A DNA stretch of 64,000 nucleotides from Nocardia aurea (lineage in GTDB: Bacteria; Actinomycetota; Actinomycetes; Mycobacteriales; Mycobacteriaceae), in NCBI RefSeq assembly GCF_003123685.1, contig NZ_QCYJ01000103.1, positions 558,001-622,000 of the forward strand. The letters run 5' to 3'. Every line of letters begins with the position of its first letter. Positions within the stretch are counted from its first letter, which is position 1. Under the pieces are notes generated by a model, which was not told the DNA's origin, did no database searches, and saw only the letters and a program-made list of their open reading frames with translations. Shown here piece after piece: positions 8,423 to 16,407 of the stretch. Both the position numbers and the translations under genes were made by a program.

Positions 8423-9277
8423 GTGGATACCGTTTCGCTGACCGGCAAGGAACTCGCCGCCGCCATCAACGCCGACACCAAGGCGCGCGCCGCCACGCTG
8501 ACCGAGGCGGGAACCGCGCCGCGACTGGCTCTCGTCGTCGCCAACGACGACCCGGCCAGCGCCTGGTACGTGAACTCGCTGCGCAAAGCCGCAGAACGCC
8601 TCGGAATCGACTGCGACCGTATCGATCTCGGCGCCGACGCGAGCGCCGACGCCCTGCGCGCCGAACTGGCGGCTCGCAGCGCCGACACCGCGGTCGACGC
8701 GATCATGCTGCAAACTCCGCTGCCCGAGGGGGTCACCCTGGACGACGTGAGTTCGTCCATCGTCGCGACCAAGGACGTCGACGGCGTCAGCCCGCTCTCG
8801 CTCGGCCTGCTCGCCGCCGGACTCGACGGTTTCGTGCCCGCCACCTCCGAAGCGGTGGTGGAACTACTGAAGCATCACGACGTTCCGCTCACCGGCAGAC
8901 ATGTCGCCGTCGTCGGCCGCTCCAATGTGGTCGGCAAACCGCTCGGACAACTCCTGCTCGCCGAGAACGCGACCGTCACCATCGCCCATTCCCGCACCGT
9001 CGACCTGCCCGCCGTGACCTCGGCCGCCGATATCGTCGTCGCGGCGGCGGGCCGGATCGGGCTGGTCACCGGTAAGCACGTGGCCGAGGGCGCGGTCGTC
9101 GTCGATGTCGGCACCAACGAGGCCGCGGACGGCGGCATCGTCGGCGATGTCGAGGCGGAATCGGTGCGCGGCAAGGCATCCGCCCTGAGCCCGGTGCCCG
9201 GCGGCGTCGGGCCGGTCACGACCGCGCTGCTCATGCGTCACGTGGTGGTCGCCGCGGAAAAGGCTCGCGCCCAGTGA
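8423..9277 (+). CDS. folD: FolD: methylene-THF dehydrogenase; cyclohydrolase lysine absent
   Basis: From GTG 8423 (preceded by a GGTGGA site) the product is 284 residues, the normal FolD length; ATG 8384 would add 13. It aligns with bacterial FolD along its length: DPASAWYV, QTPLPEG, KDVDG, the NADP loop GRSNVVGKPL, and PVPGGVGPVT. In E. coli FolD the segment reads YVASKRKA, with Lys54 essential for the cyclohydrolase step. Here it is YVNSLRKA, so that Lys is Leu53, while Tyr49, the Gln of the substrate site and the Asp of KDVDG are kept. This predicts dehydrogenase activity with little or no cyclohydrolase. A cyclodeaminase/cyclohydrolase-family gene lies at 14039. Confidence 0.9.
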   Translation: MDTVSLTGKELAAAINADTKARAATLTEAGTAPRLALVVANDDPASAWYVNSLRKAAERLGIDCDRIDLGADASADALRAELAARSADTAVDAIMLQTPLPEGVTLDDVSSSIVATKDVDGVSPLSLGLLAAGLDGFVPATSEAVVELLKHHDVPLTGRHVAVVGRSNVVGKPLGQLLLAENATVTIAHSRTVDLPAVTSAADIVVAAAGRIGLVTGKHVAEGAVVVDVGTNEAADGGIVGDVEAESVRGKASALSPVPGGVGPVTTALLMRHVVVAAEKARAQ

Positions 9278-9284
9278 GATTCGA

Positions 9285-9301
9285 GTAGCCGAGTCGGCTA
9301 C
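9285..9301. terminator. Weak hairpin between convergent genes
   Basis: GTAGCC-GAGTC-GGCTAC forms a short six-base-pair stem between the folD stop and the end of the convergent membrane-protein gene. No U-tract follows, so terminator function is tentative. Confidence 0.3.
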
Positions 9302-10092
9302 GGCGCGGGTGCGATTCCGGTGATCACCGTCTTGCCGTCGACCTTCGCCGTGGCGACGGCCTGGGCGCTGTAGGTGAACGCCGCCGCGCCCGGACGATAT
9401 TCGGTGACGGTCACCAGGTACTGCCCGGCGAACGCGCCGGGGGCGATGCTCACGCAGTGGGTGGTGCCCACCGGGATGGAATCGATGCCCTGCTGGATGG
9501 CGGCCTCGGTGGACACCGAGGCGTTCGGCGCGACGATCGAGCGCGCCACGGTGGCGGACCGGGCCACGTAGTAGGCGTGCTGGAAGGCGAAGATGGCGGC
9601 GGGGCCGGAATCCGAACCGCCCGCGCCGTTGCCCTGGATGCGATTGCCGACACGTTCGGCGGGGCACTGCGCCACCGCCGTGCCCCGGGAAGAGGCGGGG
9701 ACGACGACGATTTCGGTCGAACTACTCGACATGACCGATTCCGCGGCCGGAGCGCCGCGCAGTTGGAAGAAGGCGACGCCGAGCAGCACGGCCGCGGCGA
9801 CCGATCCGGCCAACGGCATCAGCCATTTCGGTATCGCGGGCTTGCGCTGGGGACGTCTGCGGGTGGATCGATCGATGAGGCGGGCGAAGGCGTCGGCGGG
9901 GACCGTCTCGCGTTGCGGACCCGGTTCGAAAGGCGATGGTTCCTCGTCGAAACGAGGTAGGTACATCGGAATGGTGGGTGCGTCCGCCATCCAGTCCGAC
10001 CAGTCGCCGTCGAATTGCCGGTCGGATGACACCGGTACGCCGGAGGTCCTTCGCCATGCTCCCGGTCGCAGACCTATGTCCGGTCGATCCAT
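9298..10092 (-). CDS. Single-pass membrane protein of unknown function
   Basis: The 264-residue product has a charged cytosolic N-terminal part of about 88 residues containing an acidic stretch (DWSDWMADAP and similar) and a basic patch RRRPQRKP. One transmembrane helix follows (near residues 89-110). The remaining 150 residues are extracytoplasmic, with two Cys (VAQCPAE and TTHCVSI) that could form a disulfide. The architecture resembles small nocardial surface proteins of unknown function that sit near secretion or cell-wall genes. I do not recognise a catalytic motif and assign no role. It is convergent with folD. Confidence 0.65.
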   Translation of the reverse strand: MDRPDIGLRPGAWRRTSGVPVSSDRQFDGDWSDWMADAPTIPMYLPRFDEEPSPFEPGPQRETVPADAFARLIDRSTRRRPQRKPAIPKWLMPLAGSVAAAVLLGVAFFQLRGAPAAESVMSSSSTEIVVVPASSRGTAVAQCPAERVGNRIQGNGAGGSDSGPAAIFAFQHAYYVARSATVARSIVAPNASVSTEAAIQQGIDSIPVGTTHCVSIAPGAFAGQYLVTVTEYRPGAAAFTYSAQAVATAKVDGKTVITGIAPAP

Positions 10093-10288
10093 TACCCCGC
10101 CTCCATCAGGTCACACCCGTCGAGTTCGTTCCCGCGTTCGATTCCGCCCCCGGAACGATACTGCCGTCGCGCCGACCTCGACGGGTCTCGGTCGTGCCAG
10201 TGCTGATCGGTTCTTCGAAACCGTTCTATCGCAGCCGATTCTAGCCAGCACCGGCCGTAAAGGGGTGGTGGCGCGCTGATGTCGCGGC

Positions 10289-10717
10289 TCAGGCCCCCGC
10301 GGCGTCCAGTGCCGCGAGCAGTTCGCGCAGGGTGTCGCGCTGACCGGGACTCAGGGTGGCGAACACTTCGGCGGCCGCCTCGCGCCGTGCCCGTGCCATC
10401 CGTTCGAGGACGGCGGTCCCGGCGTCGGTCGGGGTGACCAGGGTGGATCGGCGGTTGCCGGGATCCGGGGTCCTGGCCGCCAGGCCCGCGGATTCGAGCG
10501 CGTCCACCACGGTGGTGGCCGAGCGCGGGACGATCCCGAGCCGCTCGGCGAGTTCGGCCATGCGCAACGGCTCGGGCGCGTGACCGAGGAAGCGCAGCGC
10601 CCGCGCCTGTCCGGGGGTGAGCCCCAGCGGCGCGAGGCGGGTCATCTGATTGCGGCGGATGCGTTTGGCGGTGCGCAGGAAGAGCTCGGGGAGGTCGGGT
10701 TCGGGGCCGCTGTCCAT
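10289..10717 (-). CDS. MarR family transcriptional regulator
   Basis: The product is 142 residues with the MarR winged-helix: LRMAELAERLGIVPRSATTVVDALE is the recognition helix region and RRSTLVTPTDAG the wing. It is transcribed divergently from the ABC exporter at 10800, and the 82-base gap holds an inverted repeat (10730-10758). This arrangement is classic for a MarR repressor that controls a drug exporter and itself. Confidence 0.9.
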   Translation of the reverse strand: MDSGPEPDLPELFLRTAKRIRRNQMTRLAPLGLTPGQARALRFLGHAPEPLRMAELAERLGIVPRSATTVVDALESAGLAARTPDPGNRRSTLVTPTDAGTAVLERMARARREAAAEVFATLSPGQRDTLRELLAALDAAGA

Positions 10718-10729
10718 ATACTGAGCTTA

Positions 10730-10758
10730 ACTCATTGTTCATTGGAACAATTATGAGT
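10730..10758. promoter_or_regulatory. Likely MarR operator
   Basis: TTGTTC-ATTG-GAACAA (10735-10750) is a perfect 6+4+6 inverted repeat, flanked by outer half-sites ACTCA (10730-10734) and TGAGT (10754-10758). It sits centrally between the divergent MarR and ABC exporter genes. The site would overlap promoter elements in either direction; binding by the neighbouring MarR is inferred. Confidence 0.55.
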
Positions 10759-10799
10759 AATACTCGGTTTCATGAGTTGATCCTCGGAAGGAGGCGCCT

Positions 10800-12557
10800 G
10801 TGCAGCCCCCATCTCAACTTCGCCGGATACTCCGGCTCTTCGGTCCCTATCGCGCCAGGCTGATGTCGGTCGCCGGTCTCGTCGGCCTCTCGTCGGTGGT
10901 GGCGCTGGCCTCGCCGTTCATGTTGCGCGCGGTGCTCGACGACGCCCTGCCGCACGGCCGTACCGGCCTGCTGACCCTGCTCGCCGCGGGCATGGTCGCG
11001 GTCGCCGCGCTGACCAGCGTGTTCGGTGTCCTGCAAACCTACATCTCCACCACCGTCGGCCAGGACGTCATGCACGACCTGCGCTCGACGGTCTACGCCC
11101 GGCTGCAACAGATGCCGCTGGCGTTCTTCACCTCGACCCGCACCGGGGAAGTGCAGTCCAGGATCGCCAACGATATCGGCGGCATGCAGTCCACCGTCAC
11201 CTCGACGGCGACCTCGCTGGTCTCGAATTTCACCACCGTCCTCGCATCGGTCGTCGCCATGGTGGCGCTGGACTGGCGACTGACCCTCGTCTCGCTGACG
11301 ATGTTGCCGCTGTTCGTGTGGATCAGCCGCCGCGTCGGCGACGAACGCCGCAGGATCACCGGGCAGAAGCAGCGTCAGCTCGCGTCCATGTCGGCGATCG
11401 TGGAGGAATCGCTGTCGGTCAGCGGCATCCTGCTCGGCCGCACGATGGGGCGCTCCCCGGCGCTCGTCGACGATTTCGCGCGGGAGTCGCGCGGGCTGGT
11501 CGACCTGGAGATCCGCGCGAGCATGGCGGGCCGCTGGCGGCAGTCGACGATCCAGATCGTGCTCGCCGCCATGCCCGCGATCATCTACTGGGTGGCCGGG
11601 CTGACGGTCGCCACCGGTCATCCGCTGGTCTCGATCGGTACCCTGGTCGCGTTCACCACCCTCCAGGCGGGACTGCTGAGGCCCATGGTGCAACTGCTCT
11701 ACACCGGGGTGGAAGTGCAGAGTTCCTTGGCCCTGTTCGGACGGATCTTCGAATACCTCGATCTGGAACCGGATATCGAGGAGCCCGCGCGGCCGACGCC
11801 GCTGACCCGTCCGCGCGGCGAGGTGCGTTTCGAGAACGTCGACTTCGCCTACACGCCGGGCGAGCGCACGGTGCTCGACGATATCGATATCACCGTCGCG
11901 CCCGGATCGGGCCTGGCCGTCGTCGGCGAGACGGGGTCGGGCAAGACGACGCTGGGGTACCTGGTCGCCCGGTTGTACGACGCGACATCGGGGCGGGTGA
12001 CGATCGACGGCATCGACGTGCGCGAGCTGTCCTTCGCCGATCTCGCGGCCGCCGTCGGGGTCGTGTCGCAGGAGACCTACCTGTTCCACGCCTCGGTCGC
12101 CGACAACCTACGGTTCGCCAAACCCGACGCCACCGACGCGGAATTGCACGCGGCGGCCCGCGCCGCGCAGATCCACGACCATATCGCCGCACTGCCCGCG
12201 GGCTACGACACCATGGTGGGGGAACGCGGCTACCGTTTCTCCGGCGGCGAGAAACAACGTCTCGCGGTGGCGCGGGCGATCCTGCGCGATCCGCCGATCC
12301 TGATCCTGGACGAGGCGACCAGCGCGCTGGACACCCACACCGAACGCGAGGTGCAGGCCGCCATCGACGCGCTGTCGACGGGACGAACCACCATCACCAT
12401 CGCCCACCGGTTGTCGACGATCCGCGGCGCGGACCAGATCGTGGTCCTCGACCACGGCCGGGTCGCCGAACGCGGCACCCACGAGGAACTGATGAGCAAG
12501 GGCGGACGCTACGCCGAACTCGTGACCCGCGACCGGACGGCGCTCACCGCCGCCTGA
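10800..12557 (+). CDS. ABC exporter, fused permease/ATPase (MDR/lipid type)
   Basis: The product is 585 residues from GTG 10800, with a strong GGAAGGAGG ribosome site. Residues 1-320 form a six-helix exporter transmembrane domain. The ATPase domain has Walker A GETGSGKTT, Q-loop SQETYLF, signature FSGGEKQ, Walker B ILILDEATSALD and H-switch IAHRLST, all intact. It is a half-transporter, working as a homodimer in the membrane to export hydrophobic drugs or lipids. MarR control through the operator upstream suggests drug or toxic-metabolite induction. Substrate unknown. Confidence 0.92.
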   Translation: MQPPSQLRRILRLFGPYRARLMSVAGLVGLSSVVALASPFMLRAVLDDALPHGRTGLLTLLAAGMVAVAALTSVFGVLQTYISTTVGQDVMHDLRSTVYARLQQMPLAFFTSTRTGEVQSRIANDIGGMQSTVTSTATSLVSNFTTVLASVVAMVALDWRLTLVSLTMLPLFVWISRRVGDERRRITGQKQRQLASMSAIVEESLSVSGILLGRTMGRSPALVDDFARESRGLVDLEIRASMAGRWRQSTIQIVLAAMPAIIYWVAGLTVATGHPLVSIGTLVAFTTLQAGLLRPMVQLLYTGVEVQSSLALFGRIFEYLDLEPDIEEPARPTPLTRPRGEVRFENVDFAYTPGERTVLDDIDITVAPGSGLAVVGETGSGKTTLGYLVARLYDATSGRVTIDGIDVRELSFADLAAAVGVVSQETYLFHASVADNLRFAKPDATDAELHAAARAAQIHDHIAALPAGYDTMVGERGYRFSGGEKQRLAVARAILRDPPILILDEATSALDTHTEREVQAAIDALSTGRTTITIAHRLSTIRGADQIVVLDHGRVAERGTHEELMSKGGRYAELVTRDRTALTAA

Positions 12558-12579
12558 GCGTCGAAAGAGCGCGCACGCC

Positions 12580-12618
12580 ACGAGGATCGGCGGCACGCGA
12601 GCGTTCGCCGATCCTCGT
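12580..12618. terminator. Bidirectional terminator hairpin
   Basis: ACGAGGATCGGCG (12580-12592) pairs perfectly with CGCCGATCCTCGT (12606-12618). The 13-bp GC-rich stem lies between the convergent exporter and L,D-transpeptidase genes and probably ends both transcripts. Confidence 0.7.
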
Positions 12619-12627
12619 CGGGGGTCC

Positions 12628-13380
12628 TCACCAGTGCAGTGTCACCGGATCGCCGACGCCGACGTTCTGGTAGTACCAGGCCGCGTCCTCCGCGGACAGG
12701 TTCACGCATCCGTGGCTGACGTTGGCATAGCCCTGCGAATCGACCGACCAAGGCGCGGAGTGCACGAATACTCCACCCCAGGTGAGCCTTTCGGCGTACT
12801 CGCCGTTGATGTAATAGCCCTCCGCGGAATTCAGCGGAATGCCGATGGTGCGGGAGTCGAAGACCACGGAGCGGAACTTCTCCAACACGGGATAGGTGCC
12901 GACCGGAGTCTCCCATCCGGGTTTGCCGAACGACGCGGGCATGACCCACTGCACCTTGCCGCCGATGCTGACGGTGAAGGTGTGCGCGGACATGTCGCCC
13001 TCGGCCACCACGCCCGCGTTGGTGGTGAACTCGCTGCGCGTATCGCCGAATCGCACGGTGATCGGCGAACGCGCGGGCAGGAATTCGTCCGGCGTCCACG
13101 TCAGTTCGGTGTCACCGACCCACGAATAGGTGCCGGCGAGCGGTTGGGTGGAACTCACTCCGAGTTTGCTCTCGGCGCGGGCTCGGTCGGCGACGGGAGC
13201 GGCGAAACGGACGGTCACGGGATGCGCGATACCTACCGTCTGACCGACCGCCGGCGATATCGCCGCAACCGTGTCCACCGGAGGTTTTCCGATCAGTGTC
13301 GCTGCCGCCGCACCGGACCCGAAGGTGGCCAGAACGATGACCACCGAGGCGAGGAACATTTGTCGTAATGCGCCCCTCAT
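12628..13380 (-). CDS. Secreted L,D-transpeptidase with Ig-like domain
   Basis: The product is 250 residues with an N-terminal signal or signal-anchor (VVIVLATFGSGAAAA). Residues 35-115 resemble the bacterial Ig-like domain that precedes the catalytic unit in mycobacterial Ldt proteins. The YkuD domain follows, with TPVGTYPV, the catalytic HSAPW and SHGCVNLS elements, and nucleophile Cys225. It forms 3-3 cross-links in peptidoglycan or attaches proteins to it, outside the membrane. A GGGGTGG site precedes the ATG. It has one Ig domain, compared with the two of Mtb LdtMt2. Confidence 0.9.
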   Translation of the reverse strand: MRGALRQMFLASVVIVLATFGSGAAAATLIGKPPVDTVAAISPAVGQTVGIAHPVTVRFAAPVADRARAESKLGVSSTQPLAGTYSWVGDTELTWTPDEFLPARSPITVRFGDTRSEFTTNAGVVAEGDMSAHTFTVSIGGKVQWVMPASFGKPGWETPVGTYPVLEKFRSVVFDSRTIGIPLNSAEGYYINGEYAERLTWGGVFVHSAPWSVDSQGYANVSHGCVNLSAEDAAWYYQNVGVGDPVTLHW

Positions 13381-13572
13381 AGATATCCACCCCTTTCGAG
13401 ACGGGTGTGGTAGGCGGAAATTCAGTCTACGTCAGCATGATCAACACCGTCGACCCGAACGTGTCAGTCCTGTTTCAGATTTGCGAACGCCAGGGGTCGA
13501 TCGGCGAACTTGACCGTGCACCCGGCCCGAACAAGGATGAAACACGGTCGTTCGTATCGAGGGGAGTGGGAA

Positions 13573-13995
13573 GTGGATCCGGACGCGGTGACCGGTGTGC
13601 AGCGTCGAGTTCAGCAAGCGTGGAGCACACAGCGATGGGATGACTGGGCGGACACCTGCGCGCAGGACTATCTCTTCGACACCGGCATCGGCTACCGGAT
13701 GAATCAGGAGGAGACGCTGCGGTGGAGCCGCGCCTGGTTCTACGCGTTCCCCGACTACACCGAAGAAGTCGGTCACGTGCACGCCACGCGATCCTCGGTC
13801 GTCTACGAACTGGTCGGCCGCGCGACCGCCACCGGCGCCTTCGTCCTCGACGGCAAGGTGCTGTTACCCGCCACCGGAAATCCGTTCGAATTGTCCTACG
13901 CGAAAGTTCTCGAATTGGACGAATGGGGCATGGTCACCCGCGATCGCCAATATCTGAACCAAGCGTCGCTGCTCCTGCAACTCGGACTGGGCTGA
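13573..13995 (+). CDS. SnoaL-like/NTF2-fold protein
   Basis: I start at GTG 13573 because GGGGAG lies directly upstream at good spacing; an ATG at 13537 would add 12 residues. The product of about 140 residues has the cone-shaped NTF2 pattern: a first helix with QQAWSTQRWDDWADTCAQDY, a strand/turn with RWSRAWFYAFPDYTEE, and three long beta strands (VVYELVGRATATGAF and following). Such proteins are ligand-binding or small isomerase/cyclase enzymes acting in the cytosol. No catalytic dyad can be picked with certainty. It appears monocistronic. Confidence 0.7.
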   Translation: MDPDAVTGVQRRVQQAWSTQRWDDWADTCAQDYLFDTGIGYRMNQEETLRWSRAWFYAFPDYTEEVGHVHATRSSVVYELVGRATATGAFVLDGKVLLPATGNPFELSYAKVLELDEWGMVTRDRQYLNQASLLLQLGLG

Positions 13996-14038
13996 CCGGG
14001 ATTCCGTCGTCCGGCCCCGGTGATTCGGCCGGATCCGC

Positions 14039-14698
14039 TCAGCCCCGGACCACGTGCAGCACGTCCGCGTGCAGGGCGTCGGCGCGGGCGCAGATCTCAT
14101 CGATGCGCAGCAGAGTCGGGGCGAAACGGTCACCGTGCTCGGCGGGCAGCGAGGCCACGTTGATCTCGATATTGAGCTGGGAACTGGTGGCGGCGGCGCG
14201 GGCGGCGTCGGCCGCCGCGCCGATATCGGTCACCACGTTCGGATTGCCGATCGGCAGCAGTTCCGCGGCCAGTGACAGCACCTCGTCGGCTTCGTCGACC
14301 ACGGCGGCGGGCACCCGCGCGGCCTCGATCAGCGCCACCGTGATCGCCGCGGTACGGGCAGCGGTCTCGGCCTCGGTGGTCTTCGGCAGTTTGTAGGCGT
14401 TTCCGACGGCGGTGAAGGCGGCGGCGTCGGCGTCGGCCAAGGCGAGCGCGCGTTCGCGGGCGGCGTCGGCGGCGTCGATGAGGCGGTCCACGACGGGGCG
14501 ATGTTCGGCGTCCTTGGCCCTGGTCGTGTAGCGCGCGACCATCGCGACCAGCGCCGCGCCCTGTGCCGCGTGCAGCGCCGCGACCGCGCCGCCACCGGGC
14601 GCGGGAACCTTGGCGGCCAGCTCGGACAGGTACTGCGCGAGGGCGACCCCGCCGAAGGAGGACGCGGTGTCCTGGTACGACGTGCTTGGCTGCGACAC
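14039..14698 (-). CDS. Cyclodeaminase/cyclohydrolase (FTCD_C/FchA-type) family protein
   Basis: The 219-residue all-helical protein begins with the family hallmark KVPAPGGGAVAALHAAQGAALVAMV. Members either deaminate formimino-THF or hydrolyse methenyl-THF (FchA type, in organisms whose dehydrogenase lacks the hydrolase). No formiminotransferase domain or histidine-degradation gene is nearby, favouring a methenyl-THF cyclohydrolase role. The folD product 5 kb away lacks its cyclohydrolase Lys, so this gene may restore 10-formyl-THF synthesis. That link is inference; the activity cannot be read from sequence alone. Confidence 0.8.
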   Translation of the reverse strand: MSQPSTSYQDTASSFGGVALAQYLSELAAKVPAPGGGAVAALHAAQGAALVAMVARYTTRAKDAEHRPVVDRLIDAADAARERALALADADAAAFTAVGNAYKLPKTTEAETAARTAAITVALIEAARVPAAVVDEADEVLSLAAELLPIGNPNVVTDIGAAADAARAAATSSQLNIEINVASLPAEHGDRFAPTLLRIDEICARADALHADVLHVVRG

Positions 14699-14836
14699 GG
14701 GGTTGTTGCCTTTCGTTCTGCGACGCGGACGCTACCGCTTCAACCTACCGGGTCGCGCGCCGCGAGCGGCCCGCGCCGGGGGGTTCGGACCGTGCCGATG
14801 CGGGCTCTGCCCGTAGCTGCGGTTATGTTCAATGCC

Positions 14837-15874
14837 ATGCGGATCGGATTGAGCATCAACTACTCGGGGGGCTTCAAGGAGGCAGCGGCCGAGGTGGCCG
14901 ATTTGGAGCGCGCCGGACTCGACGTCGTGTTCGTTCCCGAGGCCTACTCCTTCGACGCCGTCAGCGCGCTCGGATACCTCGCCGCCAAGACCGAGCGTCT
15001 GCAACTCGCCTCGGGCATCCTCCAGATCTACACCCGCACGCCGAGCCTGACCGCGATGACGGCGGCGGGCCTGGACTTCGTGTCCGACGGCCGTTTCCTG
15101 CTCGGCCTCGGCGCCTCCGGGCCGCAGGTCATCGAGGGTTTCCACGGCGTCGCCTACGACGCGCCGATCGGGCGGACCAGGGAACTGGTCGAGATCTGCC
15201 GCAAGGTGTGGCGCCGGGAGAAACTCGAATACCAGGGCAAGTACTACCAGATCCCGCTGCCCGCCGAGCGCGGCACCGGCCTGGGCAAACCGCTGAAACT
15301 GATCAACCGCCCGGTCCGCGAGCGCGTCCCGGTGCTGCTCGCCGCTCTCGGCCCCAAGAACGTCGAATTGGCCGCCGAGATCGCCGAGGGCTGGCAGCCG
15401 ATCTTCTTCCTGCCGGAGAAGGCCGGGGAGATCTGGGGCGAAGCCCTCGCCGCGGGCAAGGCCAAGCGCGACCCGGTCCTCGGTGACATGGACGTTTTCG
15501 CGGGTCCGGCGCTGGCCATCGGCGAGAACGTGACGCCGCTGCTGGAATTCGTCAAACCGCACCTCGCGCTCTACATCGGCGGGATGGGCGCGAAAGGCAA
15601 GAACTTCTATCACAACCTGGCCACCCGATACGGATACGGCGCCGAAGCCGACCGCATCCAGGAGCTCTACCTGGCGGGCAAGAAAGAAGAGGCCGTCAAG
15701 GTCGTACCCGACCAACTGGTGCGCGAAATCTCGCTGGTCGGCCCGGCCGGGTACGTCAAGGAACGAATCGCCGCGTTCCGCGAGGCCGGTGTCACCGTGC
15801 TGAACGTGATGCCGATGGCCGCCACTCCCGCCGAACGGGTGAAACTGATCGAAGAGCTGCGCTCGCTCGTCTGA
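14837..15874 (+). CDS. LLM-class F420-dependent oxidoreductase (Rv3520c-like)
   Basis: From ATG 14837 the product is 345 residues; an in-frame ATG at 14825 adds four. It is a TIM-barrel luciferase-like enzyme opening MRIGLSINYSGGF. The length, the GASGPQVIEGFHG segment (near residues 93-105) and the GTGLGKPLKLI insertion match the mycobacterial Rv3520c-type family that uses coenzyme F420 in place of FMN. It transfers hydride to or from an unknown substrate in the cytosol. A TATGTT sequence just upstream and the lack of an RBS allow leaderless transcription. The physiological substrate is unknown. Confidence 0.85.
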   Translation: MRIGLSINYSGGFKEAAAEVADLERAGLDVVFVPEAYSFDAVSALGYLAAKTERLQLASGILQIYTRTPSLTAMTAAGLDFVSDGRFLLGLGASGPQVIEGFHGVAYDAPIGRTRELVEICRKVWRREKLEYQGKYYQIPLPAERGTGLGKPLKLINRPVRERVPVLLAALGPKNVELAAEIAEGWQPIFFLPEKAGEIWGEALAAGKAKRDPVLGDMDVFAGPALAIGENVTPLLEFVKPHLALYIGGMGAKGKNFYHNLATRYGYGAEADRIQELYLAGKKEEAVKVVPDQLVREISLVGPAGYVKERIAAFREAGVTVLNVMPMAATPAERVKLIEELRSLV

Positions 15875-15887
15875 TCCGCACGCGAAA

Positions 15888-15923
15888 ACGAGGCCGCCCC
15901 GGATTCGACCGGGACGGCCTCGT
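15888..15923. terminator. Bidirectional terminator hairpin
   Basis: ACGAGGCCG (15888-15896) pairs with CGGCCTCGT (15915-15923), with further pairing CCGG/CCGG inside. The stem is preceded by AAAA and followed by TTT, so it could serve both convergent genes. Confidence 0.7.
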
Positions 15924-15937
15924 CGCGTTTCGGTGGG

Positions 15938-16276
15938 TCAGCCGCCCCGCACGCTCTCCAGGGCCGCCTCCAAGGTGGAATGCAGCGCGAAGACCTGATC
16001 CAGGCTGGTCATCTTGAGCTGGCGACTGGTGGCGGGCCCCTCGGCGACGACCGCGATGGTCGTGGCCTCCCCGGCCCGCTGATGCGCGGCGACCAGCGCC
16101 GCCATCCCCGCCGAAGCCAGGAAACTGACCCCGGACAGGTCGATGATCAGGGTGCCGGGTTTGCCGGCGAGCACACCCTCGATCGCCGTCTCCAGCGCGG
16201 GCGCCGTCGCCAGGTCGACCTCGCCGGCCACCGTCAGCACCGTCGCACCGTCGTGCGTTGCGACGGAGGTATTCAT
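15938..16276 (-). CDS. STAS-domain anti-sigma factor antagonist
   Basis: The product is 112 residues from ATG 16276. It is a single STAS domain with the SpoIIAA pattern: VAGEVDLATAPALETAI, the strand TLIIDLSGVSFLASAGMAAL carrying the phosphorylatable Ser (LASAGM) and a closing helix. In this family phosphorylation by an anti-sigma kinase controls release of an alternative sigma factor (SigF/SigB type). No partner kinase or sigma gene is adjacent, so it works with partners elsewhere. Confidence 0.85.
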   Translation of the reverse strand: MNTSVATHDGATVLTVAGEVDLATAPALETAIEGVLAGKPGTLIIDLSGVSFLASAGMAALVAAHQRAGEATTIAVVAEGPATSRQLKMTSLDQVFALHSTLEAALESVRGG

Positions 16277-16407
16277 CGTGTCCGCGAGGGGATACGCGTC
16301 TCCGGAAGTGTTGGTCACACCCCAACAACACACAAAACACGGCGAATGCGCAACTTCGGTGTGTGTGCCTCGGCGTATGCGCGCGGTGTGCGGTCGGTGG
16401 AGCGCCC

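Noticed and set aside
10770..12089. A 439-codon minus-strand frame opposite the ABC exporter
   Set aside because: It mirrors the exporter codons, has no recognisable domain and overlaps a gene with intact ABC motifs.
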